A DNA stretch of 64,000 nucleotides from Bosea sp. 29B (GTDB taxonomy: Bacteria > Pseudomonadota > Alphaproteobacteria > Rhizobiales > Beijerinckiaceae): NCBI RefSeq assembly GCF_902506165.1, contig NZ_LR733817.1, forward strand, positions 5,237,625-5,301,624, given 5' to 3'. Shown piece after piece: positions 45,070 to 55,572 of this stretch; the first letter of the stretch is position 1, and every line of letters begins with the position of its first letter. A program made the translations under genes and the position numbers. The notes beneath the pieces are model-generated. The model saw nothing but the letters and a program-made list of their open reading frames with translations. It was not told the origin of the DNA and searched no databases.

Positions 45070-46212
45070 ATGACGATGGCGATATTCAACGACGGTGTGG
45101 AGGGGCGGCACGATCCCTTGTCCGACCTGCTCGAAATCCAGGCACTGAACGTCCTGCCCATGCCCGTGCTGGTGATCGGGGAGCGGCATGGCATCCTCTA
45201 CGCCAACACCGCTGCCGAAGATTTTTTCCAGGCCAGCGCGCTTGTCCTGAAGCGCCAGCGCCTCGATGACCTCGTCGCCTTCGGCTCCCCGGTCCTGGGA
45301 CTGGTCGAAGAGGTGCAGCGCCGCGGCGCCAGCGTCAGCGAGTATCGGCTCGAGCTCGCCTCGCCTCGGCTCGGCCTCGACCGGATCGTCGACGTCTTTG
45401 CCTCATTGCTGCCCAGCCAACCCGATGCCGTGGTGCTTCTGCTGCAAGAACGAACAATTGCCGAAAAAATGGACAGGCAATTGACGCATAGAGGGGCAGC
45501 CCGCTCAATCACGGCGCTCGGCGCCATGCTGGCGCATGAGATCAAGAACCCGCTCTCCGGCATCCGCGGGGCGGCGCAATTGCTCGAGGCTTCGGTCGGC
45601 GACGAGGACCGCCTGCTGACGCAGTTGATCTGCGACGAGGCCGATCGGATCGTGAAGCTGGTCGAGCGCGTCGAATTGTTCGGCGACGAGCGTCCGAGCG
45701 AGCGCGGGCCGGTCAACGTCCATGACGTGCTCGACCATGTGAAGCGGCTGGCGCAGTCGGGCTTTGCCCGACACATCCGCTTCAGCGAAGCCTACGATCC
45801 GTCGCTGCCTCCGGTCGCCGGCAATCGCGACCAACTCGTCCAGGTGCTGCTCAACCTGGTCAAGAACGCGGCCGAGGCGATCGGTCAGGATGCCATGGAC
45901 GGCGAGATCACGCTGACCACAGCCTATCGTCCGGGCATCCGCATGCAGGCGCCTGGCTCCGGTACCCGGCTCGCTCTGCCGCTCGAGATCGGCGTCCGCG
46001 ACAACGGGCCTGGCGTGCCGCCCGACCTGCACCAACTCCTGTTCGATCCCTTCGTCACCACCAAGGCGCAGGGAAGTGGCCTTGGACTTGCACTCGTCGC
46101 CAAGGTGATCGGCGATCACGGTGGAATCGTCGAATGCGAGTCCGCGCCGCGACGCACGACATTCCGCATTCGATTGCCCCTGCACGAGGCGAAGCCGTCT
46201 CAGGCCGGGTGA
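45070..46212 (+). CDS. ntrB: Nitrogen-regulation sensor histidine kinase NtrB
   Basis: A 380-residue cytosolic histidine kinase. A PAS-like sensor covers about 25-125 ([25 protein letters not shown]), the H-box is [23 protein letters not shown] with phospho-acceptor His156, and the ATPase domain has [24 protein letters not shown] and [21 protein letters not shown] (GlnB) should control its kinase/phosphatase balance. It lacks membrane segments, as expected. ntrC follows after 28 bases. Confidence 0.95.
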   Translation: MTMAIFNDGVEGRHDPLSDLLEIQALNVLPMPVLVIGERHGILYANTAAEDFFQASALVLKRQRLDDLVAFGSPVLGLVEEVQRRGASVSEYRLELASPRLGLDRIVDVFASLLPSQPDAVVLLLQERTIAEKMDRQLTHRGAARSITALGAMLAHEIKNPLSGIRGAAQLLEASVGDEDRLLTQLICDEADRIVKLVERVELFGDERPSERGPVNVHDVLDHVKRLAQSGFARHIRFSEAYDPSLPPVAGNRDQLVQVLLNLVKNAAEAIGQDAMDGEITLTTAYRPGIRMQAPGSGTRLALPLEIGVRDNGPGVPPDLHQLLFDPFVTTKAQGSGLGLALVAKVIGDHGGIVECESAPRRTTFRIRLPLHEAKPSQAG

Positions 46213-46240
46213 AAAGACGAGTAGGACACGGAAAAAGCGC

Positions 46241-47695
46241 ATGCCGACGGGTAACATCCTCATCGCCGACGACGACGCCGCGATCCGCACCGTCCTCAAT
46301 CAGGCGCTCGCCCGCGCCGGCTACGAGGTCCGCACCACCGGCCAGGCGGCGACGCTCTGGACCTGGGCGGCGCAAGGCCTCGGCGACCTCATCATCACCG
46401 ACGTCGTGATGCCGGACGGCAACGCCTTCGATCTCCTGCCGCGCATCAAGCGGGTCCGGCCCGAGCTGCCGATCATCGTGATGAGCGCGCAGAACACCTT
46501 CATGACCGCGATCAAGGCTTCCGAGCGCGGCGCCTATGAATACCTGCCCAAGCCCTTCGACCTGAAGGAACTCGTCGCCATCGTCGGGCGGGCGCTGTCG
46601 CGGCCGCGCGGCGATGCGCCGCGCAACCATGCCGCCGAGCCCGAGGACATCCCGCTGGTCGGCCGCTCGCCGGCGATGCAGGATGTCTACCGCGCTTTGG
46701 CGCGGCTGATGCCCATCGACCTCACCGTAATGATCAACGGCGAATCCGGCACCGGCAAGGAGCTGGTCGCCCGCGCCCTGCACGACTACGGCAAGCGCCG
46801 CAATGGCCCCTTCGTCGCGATCAACATGGCGGCGATCCCGAAGGACCTGATCGAATCGGAGCTGTTCGGCCACGAGAAGGGCGCCTTCACCGGAGCGCTG
46901 ACCCGCTCCTCCGGCCGCTTCGAGCAGGCCGAGGGCGGCACGCTCTTCCTCGACGAGATCGGCGACATGCCGATGGAGGCGCAGACGCGCCTGCTGCGCG
47001 TGCTGCAGCAGGGCGAATACACCACCGTCGGCGGCCGCACCCCGATCAAGACCAATGTCCGCATCGTCGCCGCGACCAACAAGGACCTGCGCATCTCGAT
47101 CGCGCACGGGCTGTTCCGCGAAGACCTGTTCTTCCGCCTCAATGTCGTGCCGATCCGCCTGCCGCCGCTGCGCGAGCGCGTCGAGGACATTCCGGATCTC
47201 GTCCGCCATTTCTTCGCGATGGTCGAGAAGGAGGGACTGCCGCACAAGCAGATCGATTCGGAAGCGATGGACGTGCTGCGGCGCTATCGCTGGCCCGGCA
47301 ATGTCCGTGAGCTGGAGAATCTGGTGCGGCGTCTGGCCGCGCTCTATCCGCAGGAGACGATCACGGCGCCGATCGTCGAAGCCGAGTTGCAGCCGGCGAC
47401 CGGCGCTCCGATACAAGCGGGGAGCAGCAGCAGCGCGCCGGAGCGGGCGGAAACCCTGTCGGGCTCGGTCGAGCGCCATCTCGGCCAGTATTTCGGCGGT
47501 TTCGGCGACCAGATCCCGCCGCCCGGCCTCTATCACCGCATCCTGCGCGAGATCGAGCCGCCCCTGATCGCCGCCGCCCTGGCGGCAACGCGCGGCAACC
47601 AGATTCGCGCCGCGGAGCTGCTGGGGCTTAATCGCAACACTCTGCGCAAGAAGATCCGCGAGCTCGACATGCAGGTGGTGCGCTCGCCGCGCTAG
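46241..47695 (+). CDS. ntrC: Nitrogen-regulation response regulator NtrC
   Basis: A 484-residue sigma-54 activator. Receiver 1-120 has phospho-acceptor Asp54 in TDVVMPDG. The AAA+ domain has Walker A GESGTGKE (167-174) and the intact sigma-54 contact loop GAFTGA (214-219), plus LDEIGDMP. The C-terminal Fis-type helix-turn-helix is [32 protein letters not shown]. Phosphorylated NtrC should activate sigma-54 promoters such as that proposed for glnBA here. The stop codon TAG lies at the very start of an intergenic repeat. Confidence 0.96.
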   Translation: MPTGNILIADDDAAIRTVLNQALARAGYEVRTTGQAATLWTWAAQGLGDLIITDVVMPDGNAFDLLPRIKRVRPELPIIVMSAQNTFMTAIKASERGAYEYLPKPFDLKELVAIVGRALSRPRGDAPRNHAAEPEDIPLVGRSPAMQDVYRALARLMPIDLTVMINGESGTGKELVARALHDYGKRRNGPFVAINMAAIPKDLIESELFGHEKGAFTGALTRSSGRFEQAEGGTLFLDEIGDMPMEAQTRLLRVLQQGEYTTVGGRTPIKTNVRIVAATNKDLRISIAHGLFREDLFFRLNVVPIRLPPLRERVEDIPDLVRHFFAMVEKEGLPHKQIDSEAMDVLRRYRWPGNVRELENLVRRLAALYPQETITAPIVEAELQPATGAPIQAGSSSSAPERAETLSGSVERHLGQYFGGFGDQIPPPGLYHRILREIEPPLIAAALAATRGNQIRAAELLGLNRNTLRKKIRELDMQVVRSPR

Positions 47696-47805
47696 AGCCC
47701 GTTCCGATCAGCTTGCACCGCAAGCTGATCGATAAAACGGTCTCTACTCAAGGTAAGAGACGGATATACCGATCAGGTTGAATCAACCTGATCGCATCCG
47801 GCTCT
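47693..47805. repeat. Intergenic repeat, family D copy 2
   Basis: Begins TAGAGCC (the TAG is the ntrC stop codon) and ends GGCTCT, which pairs with AGAGCC. Inside are two hairpins: GATCAGCTTG with CAAGCTGATC, and GATCAGGTTG with CAACCTGATC. The element matches the one at 12083-12196 in its opening, central and closing blocks. It probably separates ntrBC from ntrYX transcripts. Confidence 0.75.
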
Positions 47806-47948
47806 GGCCACCACTGTGGCTGCCTTGCATCTGTCATATTTTGACAACACCGTTGCGGCGGCGCATCAGTGCGCTGTGCAGCGCTTCCGGTGACGGAGCG
47901 CAGCGGCAATGGAGCTCAGATCCCGTCTTGACCACCTCGACCGGCGAC

Positions 47949-50204
47949 ATGCGCATGACGCCCCGGAGCGACGACCCGCCACGCCGGGTCTCGGGCTGGC
48001 TCGGCGCGCTCGTCGTCGGCTTCGCGCTGGTCTCGGCGCTCACCACCTTCCTCGTACTTTCGGGCGCGACGCCGGTCGCACCCGTCCACGAGGTCGTGGT
48101 CGGCGTCTTCATCATCAACGGCCTGCTGATCCTGCTCCTGCTGATCATCGTCGCCTTCGAAGCTGCGGTGTTGATCCGTGCCAGGCGCAAGGGTGTCGCA
48201 GCAGCCGGTCTGCATGTGCGGATCGTCAGCCTGTTCAGCATCGTTGCTGCGTTGCCGGCGGTGCTCGTCGCGATCATCGCGACCGCGACGCTGGAGCGTG
48301 GTCTCGAGCCCTGGTTCTCCGACCGGATGCGCGACGTGATCTTCAAATCCGTCGAGGTCGCCGACGCCTACACGACCGGGCAATGCCGCTCGCTCGGCCG
48401 CGAGATCAGGCTGCTCGCCGACGATCTCGGGCGGGCGAAGACCGCCTACGACGCCGATCGGCGCTGGTTCGAGACCTTTCTGACGGCGCGCGCCACGGCG
48501 CTCGGCCTGCCGGTGGTCTGGATCATGAAGCCGCCGGACACCGTCGTCGTCCGCGCCAATATCGACGTGCTGCGCGACGCCCACAAGCCGAATGCCGATG
48601 CGTTCGAAGACGCACAAAGCTCACCGGAGCCGATCTGCGTATTGCCGTCGGCGGGGCGGGTCTTCGGCGCGCTGGTGAAGCTGCCGAGCTATGACGGCGC
48701 CTTCCTCTATGTCGCCCGCGAGGTCGATCCGCTCGCCGTCGAGTTCCCGGCCGTCGCCCGCGGCGCCGTGGTCGAATATCTCGGCATCGACGCGCGCCGG
48801 AAGGGCGTGCAGATCGCCTTCGCCTCGATGTATGCACTGATCTCGGTGATCCTGCTGCTCTCGGCGATCTGGCTCGGCCTCAACTTCGCCAATGGCCTCG
48901 TCGCCCCGATCCGGCGGATGATCCACGCGACCGACCAAGTCTCCAGCGGCAATTTCTACGTCCAGGTGCCAATACGACGAGCGGAGGGGGATCTCGCCCA
49001 TCTCGGCGAGACCTTCAACAAGATGACCGCCGAACTGCGCCGCCAGCGCGATGGGCTGGTCACGGCAAGCGAAGTGATCGACCGGCGCAGGCGCTTCACC
49101 GAGACGGTGCTCTCCGGCGTCTCCTCGGGCGTGCTCGGCATCGACGAGGACGGGCATATCACCCTCAGCAACCGCTCGGCCGAAGCCCTGCTCGGCTCCG
49201 GCGGCCGGCTGCTCGGCGAACCGATCGCACGCGTGGTTCCCGAGATCGCGGGCTTCGTCTCCGAGGCGCTCAGCAATCGCCAACGCCTGAGCTCCAGCCA
49301 GGCGGCGATCACGCGCGGTGGCCGCGAGCGCATGCTCAACATCCGGGCGACGCGCGAAGGCGAGGGGGCCGGTGCGGGGCTGGTCGTGACGCTCGATGAC
49401 ATCACCGATCTCGTCTCGGCGCAGCGCACCGCCGCCTGGGCCGACGTCGCCCGCCGCATTGCCCATGAGATCAAGAACCCGCTGACGCCGATCCAGCTCT
49501 CGGCCGAGCGCATCCGGCGCAAGTTCGGCCGCGTCATCGTCGACGACAAGGAAATCTTCGACCAGTGCACGGCGACGATCGTGCGCCAGGTCGAGGACAT
49601 CCGCCGCATGGTCGACGAGTTCTCCTCCTTCGCCCGCATGCCCAAGCCCTCGCCGGCACGGGACGACATCATCGAGACGGCAAGGCAGGTCACCTTCCTG
49701 ATGCGGGTCGGCAATCCCGAGATCGACATCACCGACAACCTGCCGGAGGTGCCGGTTCTGGCGCATTTCGACCGGCGCCTGATCTCGCAGGCCCTGACCA
49801 ACGTCATCAAGAACGCGACCGAGGCGATCCAGGCCGTACCCGCCGAGGAGCGCGGCAAGGGCCGCATCGAGATCGGTTTCGAACGGACACAGGACGGCCG
49901 GATCGTCATCGACATCCTCGACAACGGCAAGGGCCTGCCGGCGGACCAGCGCCAGAAGCTGCTCGAGCCCTACATGACCACTCGTGACGGCGGCACCGGG
50001 CTGGGCCTCGCCATCGTCGGCAAGATCCTCGAGGATCATGGCGGCGGCATCGAATTGCTCGACCGCCCCGACGGCGCCCGCGGCGCCCGGATCAGGCTCT
50101 GGTTCATCGAGACCGGACCGCCGCCCGCCGCCGAAGACAGACCGGAAACAGGCAATCACACGGCGAATTCCGCCGCACGACAAGTAAACGGGACGAAGGC
50201 ATGA
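47949..50204 (+). CDS. ntrY: Transmembrane sensor histidine kinase NtrY
   Basis: A 751-residue membrane kinase. Three to four helices in the N-terminal part (about 15-110) and another near 295 flank a periplasmic sensor region; then HAMP (about 320-370), PAS (about 385-490), H-box [23 protein letters not shown] and the ATPase motifs (SQALTNVIKNATEAI, DILDNGKGLP, TGLGLAIVGKILEDHGG). It phosphorylates NtrX, which overlaps its end by 4 bases. The ATG at 47949 is preferred because earlier in-frame codons lie within the intergenic repeat. Confidence 0.93.
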   Translation: MRMTPRSDDPPRRVSGWLGALVVGFALVSALTTFLVLSGATPVAPVHEVVVGVFIINGLLILLLLIIVAFEAAVLIRARRKGVAAAGLHVRIVSLFSIVAALPAVLVAIIATATLERGLEPWFSDRMRDVIFKSVEVADAYTTGQCRSLGREIRLLADDLGRAKTAYDADRRWFETFLTARATALGLPVVWIMKPPDTVVVRANIDVLRDAHKPNADAFEDAQSSPEPICVLPSAGRVFGALVKLPSYDGAFLYVAREVDPLAVEFPAVARGAVVEYLGIDARRKGVQIAFASMYALISVILLLSAIWLGLNFANGLVAPIRRMIHATDQVSSGNFYVQVPIRRAEGDLAHLGETFNKMTAELRRQRDGLVTASEVIDRRRRFTETVLSGVSSGVLGIDEDGHITLSNRSAEALLGSGGRLLGEPIARVVPEIAGFVSEALSNRQRLSSSQAAITRGGRERMLNIRATREGEGAGAGLVVTLDDITDLVSAQRTAAWADVARRIAHEIKNPLTPIQLSAERIRRKFGRVIVDDKEIFDQCTATIVRQVEDIRRMVDEFSSFARMPKPSPARDDIIETARQVTFLMRVGNPEIDITDNLPEVPVLAHFDRRLISQALTNVIKNATEAIQAVPAEERGKGRIEIGFERTQDGRIVIDILDNGKGLPADQRQKLLEPYMTTRDGGTGLGLAIVGKILEDHGGGIELLDRPDGARGARIRLWFIETGPPPAAEDRPETGNHTANSAARQVNGTKA

Positions 50205-51568
50205 GTGCTGACATTCTCGTCGTCGACGACGAGGTCGATATTCGCGAACTGGTGGCCGGCCTCCTGGAGGACGAGGGCTATCGGACGCGCAAGGCGGGCT
50301 CCGCAGACGAGGCGCTGGCCGCGATCGCGGCACGGCGGCCCAATCTCGTCTTCCTCGACATCTGGCTGCAGGGCAGCCGGCTCGACGGCTTGCAGGTGCT
50401 GGAGCTGATCAAGGAGGGCCATCCCGACCTCGCGGTGGTGATGATCTCCGGGCACGGCAACATCGAGACCGCCGTCTCGGCGATCAAGAGCGGCGCCTAC
50501 GACTTCATCGAGAAGCCGTTCAAGGCCGACCGGCTCGTGCTCGTCGCCGAGCGGGCTCTGGAAGCCTCACGCCTGCGGCGCGAGGTGCGCGAGCTCAAGA
50601 CCCGCTCGGTCCAGGCCAGCCGCATTGTCGGTCGCTCGACGGCGGTCAACCAGCTGCGCCAGACGCTGGAGCGCGTCGCGCCGACCAATGCCCGCGTGCT
50701 GATCACCGGCGAGCCGGGCTGCGGCAAGGAGCTGACCGCGCGCACCCTGCACGATGCCTCGACCCGCTCGGCCGGCCCCTTCGTCGTGATCAACGCGGCG
50801 ACGATCACGCCCGAGACCATGGAAGAGGAGCTGTTCGGCATCGAGGGCGGCGACGGACGCTCGCGCCGCGTCGGGGCGCTCGAAGAGGCCCATGGCGGCA
50901 CGCTCTACATCGATGAGATCGGCGACATGCCGCGCGAGACGCAGAACCGCATCCTGCGCGTGCTGGTCGACCAGAACTTCCAGCGCGTCGGCGGGGCGAC
51001 CCGCGTCCATGTCGACGTCCGGATCATCTCCTCCAGCAGCCGCGATCTCGCCAAGCTGATCGCCGACGGCCAATTGCGCGAGGACCTCTATCACCGGCTC
51101 GGCGTGGTGCCGATCCGCGTGCCGGCCCTGTCGGAACGGCGCGAGGACGTGCCCGAGCTGATCGAGTTCTTCATGGACCAGATCTCGGTCGCGTCCGGCC
51201 TGCCCAAGCGTCGGATCGGTGGCGACGCCATGGCGATCCTGCAATCGCATGAATGGCCGGGCAATGTCCGCGAGCTGCGCAACAATGTCGAACGGCTGAT
51301 GATCCTGACCAAGGGCGAGCCGACGGCGGAGATCACGGTCGACATGCTGCCGGCCGAGGTCGGCGCCATGGTGCCGACGACGCCTTCCGGCTCGGGCGGC
51401 GAGAAGCTGATGAGCCTGCCGCTGCGCGATGCCCGCGAGATCTTCGAGCGCGAATATCTGATGGCGCAGATCGCCCGCTTCTCCGGAAACATCTCGCGCA
51501 CGGCGGAGTTCATCGGCATGGAGCGTTCAGCCCTGCACCGTAAGCTGAAATCGCTTGGAGTTGGCTGA
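50201..51568 (+). CDS. ntrX: Response regulator NtrX
   Basis: A 455-residue NtrC-family regulator partnered with NtrY. Receiver Asp53 is in VFLDIWLQGSRLDG, Walker A is GEPGCGKE (170-177), and a Fis-type helix-turn-helix ends the protein (ARFSGNISRTAEFIGMERSALHRKLKSL). The sigma-54 contact loop is missing: the place of GAFTGA is occupied by IEGGDGRSRRVGAL (about 214-227), so it probably controls genes without sigma-54 activation, as known for other alphaproteobacterial NtrX. It overlaps ntrY by ATGA. Confidence 0.95.
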   Translation: MSADILVVDDEVDIRELVAGLLEDEGYRTRKAGSADEALAAIAARRPNLVFLDIWLQGSRLDGLQVLELIKEGHPDLAVVMISGHGNIETAVSAIKSGAYDFIEKPFKADRLVLVAERALEASRLRREVRELKTRSVQASRIVGRSTAVNQLRQTLERVAPTNARVLITGEPGCGKELTARTLHDASTRSAGPFVVINAATITPETMEEELFGIEGGDGRSRRVGALEEAHGGTLYIDEIGDMPRETQNRILRVLVDQNFQRVGGATRVHVDVRIISSSSRDLAKLIADGQLREDLYHRLGVVPIRVPALSERREDVPELIEFFMDQISVASGLPKRRIGGDAMAILQSHEWPGNVRELRNNVERLMILTKGEPTAEITVDMLPAEVGAMVPTTPSGSGGEKLMSLPLRDAREIFEREYLMAQIARFSGNISRTAEFIGMERSALHRKLKSLGVG

Positions 51569-51764
51569 AATCCGGCCGCCGTGTTGCACTGCACGCAAGG
51601 CGGTTGGCCGAAATTGGCGTTCCGCAACCCTTGCGCGTTCTCGCCGGGTCGCGATCTAATGGAGTGTCGGTGTTCCGACGGCCCGGCGATTGGCGCCGAA
51701 GCCGAACGGAACGATCTGGATCGCAAGGGCAAACCGATTGCGATCCCAACAACAGGGATTACCC

Positions 51765-52013
51765 ATGGCCGCCGAACGGGCTCAAAATCTCCAGGACACC
51801 TTTCTCAACCACGTCCGCAAGCAGAAGATTCCCCTCACCATCTTTCTCGTGAACGGCGTCAAACTGCAGGGCGTCGTCACCTGGTTCGATAATTTCTGCG
51901 TGCTGCTGCGCCGCGACGGGCATTCGCAGCTCGTCTACAAGCACGCGATCTCGACGATCATGCCGGGCCATCCGGTGCAGCTGTTCGAGCCCGAGGAGAC
52001 GGACAAGGCCTGA
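51765..52013 (+). CDS. hfq: RNA chaperone Hfq
   Basis: An 82-residue Sm-like protein. Sm1 and Sm2 are visible: [28 protein letters not shown] and [11 protein letters not shown]-terminal [14 protein letters not shown] is the usual first helix. Hfq binds small RNAs and mRNAs and supports nitrogen regulation in this class. The leader of 196 bases after ntrX may hold its own promoter; hflX follows after 2 bases. Confidence 0.97.
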   Translation: MAAERAQNLQDTFLNHVRKQKIPLTIFLVNGVKLQGVVTWFDNFCVLLRRDGHSQLVYKHAISTIMPGHPVQLFEPEETDKA

Positions 52014-52015
52014 CC

Positions 52016-53434
52016 GTGGGCGGCAAGGCCGGCAGTTCGTCGACGACGGGCGGCGGAAACGCAATCGGGATCTCGATCGACGCGGCCGAGCATGCCTTGG
52101 CCGCGGATACTCGCGCATTTGTGATCGGTCCCTATCTGGCGCGCCATGCCGCCAGCCGGGCCGCCGCAGGCGACGAGAACCAGCGCAGCCACGCGGCGCG
52201 GCTGGACGAGGCCTTCGGCCTCGCCGGCGCCATCGATCTCCAGATCGTCGAGGCGATCCCCGTGGTGCTGACGGCGCTGCGGCCTGCGACCTATCTCGGC
52301 AAGGGCAAGGTCGAGGAGCTCGCCGAGCGCGTCAAGATCGAGGAAATCGGCCTCGTCGTGATGGACTGCGCCCTGTCGCCGGTGCAGCAGCGCAATCTCG
52401 AAAAGGCATTCGGCTGCAAGGTCATCGATCGCACCGGCCTGATCCTCGAGATCTTCGGCCGACGCGCCCGCACGCGCGAAGGCGCACTGCAGGTCGAGCT
52501 CGCCCATCTCAACTATCAGAAGAGCCGCCTGGTCAGGTCCTGGACCCACCTGGAGCGCCAGCGCGGCGGCTTCGGCTTCCTCGGCGGCCCCGGTGAGACC
52601 CAGATCGAGGCCGACCGGCGCATCATCCAGGAGCGGATGACCAAGATCGAGCGCGATCTCGACAGCGTGAAGCGCACCCGCTCGCTGCATCGCGCCAGCC
52701 GCAAGCGCGTGCCTTATCCGGTCGTCGCGCTGGTCGGCTACACCAATGCCGGCAAGTCGACCCTGTTCAACCGGCTGACTTCGGCGCAGGTGCTGGCGCA
52801 GGACATGCTCTTCGCCACGCTCGACCCGACGGCGCGGGCACTGAAGCTGCCGCATGGCGCCAGGATCATGCTCTCCGACACGGTCGGCTTCATCTCCGAC
52901 CTGCCGACGCAGCTCGTCGCCGCCTTCCGCGCCACGCTGGAGGATGCGATCGAGGCCGATGTGCTGCTGCATGTCCGCGACGTCTCGCATGAGGACACAC
53001 AGGCCCAGGCCGCCGACGTCCAGGGCATCCTGCGCGATCTCGGTATCGACCCGGAGGATGGCGACCGTGTCATCGAGGTCTGGAACAAGGCCGACCTGCT
53101 CTCGGGCGACGAGCGCGAGCGCCAGGCGGCGCTGACCGAGCTCAGGCCCGGCGCGTCGCGGCCGGTTCTGGTCTCCGCCCTGACCGGCGAGGGCATGGAG
53201 CGGCTGACCGACGCCATCGAGCGGCGCATCGCGCGCACTCGGCCGGTCTATCGGCTCACGCTGGAACCGGGTGACGGCAAGTCCCTGGCCTGGCTGCACG
53301 CCAATGGCGAGATCCTCGAACGCGAGGATGCGGAGGACGGCACGCTCGATCTGCTGGTGCGACTGCCGCCCGAGCGGGAAGGGGCCTTCGGCGCACGCTT
53401 CCCGCAGGCTGAACGCGTCAGCGGCAATCCCTGA
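52016..53434 (+). CDS. hflX: GTPase HflX (ribosome rescue/splitting factor)
   Basis: A 472-residue HflX. The N-terminal domain (about 35-225) has the nucleotide-binding [12 protein letters not shown] and [20 protein letters not shown], a coiled coil follows, and the G domain shows GYTNAGKST (241-249), DTVGF, NKAD and a SALTGEG loop. HflX splits stalled or hibernating ribosomes. A Ser/Gly-rich N-terminal extension is present. GTG start, 2 bases after hfq, so translation is likely coupled. Confidence 0.94.
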   Translation: MGGKAGSSSTTGGGNAIGISIDAAEHALAADTRAFVIGPYLARHAASRAAAGDENQRSHAARLDEAFGLAGAIDLQIVEAIPVVLTALRPATYLGKGKVEELAERVKIEEIGLVVMDCALSPVQQRNLEKAFGCKVIDRTGLILEIFGRRARTREGALQVELAHLNYQKSRLVRSWTHLERQRGGFGFLGGPGETQIEADRRIIQERMTKIERDLDSVKRTRSLHRASRKRVPYPVVALVGYTNAGKSTLFNRLTSAQVLAQDMLFATLDPTARALKLPHGARIMLSDTVGFISDLPTQLVAAFRATLEDAIEADVLLHVRDVSHEDTQAQAADVQGILRDLGIDPEDGDRVIEVWNKADLLSGDERERQAALTELRPGASRPVLVSALTGEGMERLTDAIERRIARTRPVYRLTLEPGDGKSLAWLHANGEILEREDAEDGTLDLLVRLPPEREGAFGARFPQAERVSGNP

Positions 53435-53446
53435 GGGCGGCTTCGG

Positions 53447-55075
53447 TCACGCTCGCAGTGACGGCAGCCTGAAGCGCTGGGGCTTCAGGTCGGCGAGCAC
53501 GGAGCGGGCCGCATTGTGCCCCGGCGCGCCGGTAACGCCGCCGCCCGGATGGGCTCCGGAGCCACAGAGATAGAGGCCCGGCACCGGCATGCGATAATCG
53601 GCATGGCCGAGCACCGGGCGGGCGCTGAAGAGCTGGTCGAGCGTCAGCCGGCCGTGGAAGATGTCGCCGCCGACGAGGCCGAAACGCGCCTCCAGATCGC
53701 TCGGCGCCAGAGCCAGCCGGCCAATCACGGACGCGCGGAAGCCCGGAGCGTAGCGATCCACGGTGTCGATCATCAGATCGGCCACCGTGTCGCGGTGCTT
53801 GTCCCAGCTCTCGCCGTCCGGCAGCTGTGGCGCGACATGCTGGCAGAACAGGCTCGCGACATGCCGGCCGGGCGGGGCGAGGCTGTCATCCAGCGTCGAC
53901 GGGATCAGCATCTCGACGATCGGCTCGCTCGACCAGCCCGACAGCCGTGCCTGCGCGTGGGCGCGGTCCATATAGGAAAGCGACGGCGCGATGATGATGC
54001 CGGCGGTGAGGTGGTCGCCCGGCTCCGGCAGGCAGGCGAAGCGAGGCAGCTCCGATAGCGCCAGATTCATCCGGAAGGTGCCGGAACCCGAGACATATCG
54101 GCGGATACGCTCGCTGAAATCACAGGGCACTGTCGCCGGATCGACGAACCGCTCGAACAGCAGGCGCGGATGCAGGTTGGACACCACGGCGCGCGCCCGC
54201 ACCACATCGCCCCGCTCGGTCACGGCGCCGATGGCGCGCCCTTTCTCCGTCAGCACCTGCGCGACAGGCGCCTCCAGCCTGATCTCGACACCCTGTTCCG
54301 CACAGGCCCGCGCCATCGCCTGCGTGATCGCGCCCATGCCGCCGAGCGCATGGCCCCAGGTGCCGCGCTTGCCGTTGACCTCGCCGAAGACGTGATGCAG
54401 CAGCACATAGGCCGAGCCGGGCGTATAGGGGCTGGCATAGTTGTCGACCACGCTGTCGAAGCCGAACAGCGCCTTGACAGGATCGCTCTCGAACCAGCCG
54501 TCGAGCCAGTCGCCGGCCGATTTGGTGAAGAGGTCGAGGAGATCGCGCCGGGCGGACTGGTCGAAGCCGGCAATGCGCCGCCCGAGCGCGGCCGCGTCCA
54601 GCATCTGTGGCAGTGCGGCCAGCCAGCCGCCGTCACCGAGATTGGGCGGCGCCTGCAGCACGAGATCACGCAGCATGGCGGCGATCCGCTCCAGCCGCTC
54701 GCCATAGGCCGATAGCCGCTCTGCGTCGCGGGCGGAGAACTTCGCGACCTCCGCTTCCGTGCGCCCCTCGCCGGCGGCGAGATAGCGCCCATCCGGCAGC
54801 GGCAGGAAGTTCGCCATGCGCCGCTCGACGATGCGCAGTCCGTGCCGTGCCAGCCCCATCTCCGCGATGATGCGCGGATTGAGCAGGCTGACGGTGTAGC
54901 TCGCGGTGGAATTGCGAAAACCGGGATGGAACTCCTCGGTGACTGCCGCGCCGCCGACGATAGCGCGCCGCTCCAGCACGGTGACCTTCAGCCCGGCCCT
55001 GGCGAGATAGAAGGCGCAGACGAGGCCGTTATGGCCGCCGCCGAGAATGACGATGTCGGCATGGCTGGTGCTCAC
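53447..55075 (-). CDS. Phytoene-desaturase-like FAD/NAD(P)-dependent oxidoreductase
   Basis: A 542-residue flavoprotein. The FAD motif is VILGGGHNGLVCAFYLARAGLKVTVLERR (about 9-37), GGAAVTEEFHPGF follows, and the C-terminal FAD-binding motif is PGLYLCGSGAHPGGGVTGAPGHNAA. It resembles the CrtI/PYROXD2 branch, but there are no carotenoid genes nearby, so the substrate is unknown. It stands alone, 13 bases from convergent hflX. Confidence 0.85.
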   Translation of the reverse strand: MSTSHADIVILGGGHNGLVCAFYLARAGLKVTVLERRAIVGGAAVTEEFHPGFRNSTASYTVSLLNPRIIAEMGLARHGLRIVERRMANFLPLPDGRYLAAGEGRTEAEVAKFSARDAERLSAYGERLERIAAMLRDLVLQAPPNLGDGGWLAALPQMLDAAALGRRIAGFDQSARRDLLDLFTKSAGDWLDGWFESDPVKALFGFDSVVDNYASPYTPGSAYVLLHHVFGEVNGKRGTWGHALGGMGAITQAMARACAEQGVEIRLEAPVAQVLTEKGRAIGAVTERGDVVRARAVVSNLHPRLLFERFVDPATVPCDFSERIRRYVSGSGTFRMNLALSELPRFACLPEPGDHLTAGIIIAPSLSYMDRAHAQARLSGWSSEPIVEMLIPSTLDDSLAPPGRHVASLFCQHVAPQLPDGESWDKHRDTVADLMIDTVDRYAPGFRASVIGRLALAPSDLEARFGLVGGDIFHGRLTLDQLFSARPVLGHADYRMPVPGLYLCGSGAHPGGGVTGAPGHNAARSVLADLKPQRFRLPSLRA

Positions 55076-55125
55076 GAAACTACTCCTTCGTCAGCACGCT
55101 GCATGTCGATTGGAAGGCTGACGGA

Positions 55126-55455
55126 TCAGTTCAGCTCGGCCTTGTCGAGCCGGTACTTGCCCTTGCGGTCGCGCCGGAAATATTCGCGCGCCTGCGGATG
55201 ACGGATCGGCTGGCCGGACTCGTCGATCACGAGATTTTGTTCCGAGACATAGGCGACGTACTCGGTTTCCTCGTTCTCGGCGAAGAGGTGATAGAAGGGC
55301 TGGTCCTTCGACGGGCGCAGGTGCTCCGGGATCGCCAGCCACCACTCGTCCGAATTCGAGAACACCGGATCGACATCGAAGATCACGCCCCGAAACGGGT
55401 AAACGCGATGGCGCACAACGTCGCCGATGCGGAATTTCGCCGTGCGTGATTCCAT
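55126..55455 (-). CDS. hspQ: Heat shock protein HspQ
   Basis: A 109-residue YccV/HspQ protein. Signatures: KFRIGDVVRHRVYPFRGVIFDVDPVF and QPFYHLFAENEETEYVAYVSEQNLV. E. coli HspQ is a specificity-enhancing factor for Lon and binds hemimethylated DNA in vitro. The gene has an upstream palindromic stretch at 55515-55530 that may be part of its promoter. Length and ending are normal. Confidence 0.92.
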   Translation of the reverse strand: MESRTAKFRIGDVVRHRVYPFRGVIFDVDPVFSNSDEWWLAIPEHLRPSKDQPFYHLFAENEETEYVAYVSEQNLVIDESGQPIRHPQAREYFRRDRKGKYRLDKAELN

Positions 55456-55514
55456 GATCCTCGTTCAGCCCAAACCCGGCTCGTCACAGCCGATGTCGCC
55501 GCGACCCTGCGCTT

Positions 55515-55530
55515 GACGTAGGATTACGTC
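55515..55530. promoter_or_regulatory. Short palindrome upstream of hspQ
   Basis: GACGTA and TACGTC form a perfect 6-base inverted repeat around GGAT, 60 bases before the hspQ ATG. A third related half-site (GCGTC on the same side) lies at about 55537-55541. It is a weak pattern match in the expected promoter zone and no regulator is identified. Confidence 0.25.
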
Positions 55531-55572
55531 GCAAATGCGTCAATATCCGTGGATGTCGCGGCCAAGGCTTTT

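Noticed and set aside
47778..47948. An N-terminal extension of NtrY
   Set aside because: It would translate part of the family D repeat and has no similarity to NtrY N-termini, so the ATG at 47949 is preferred.
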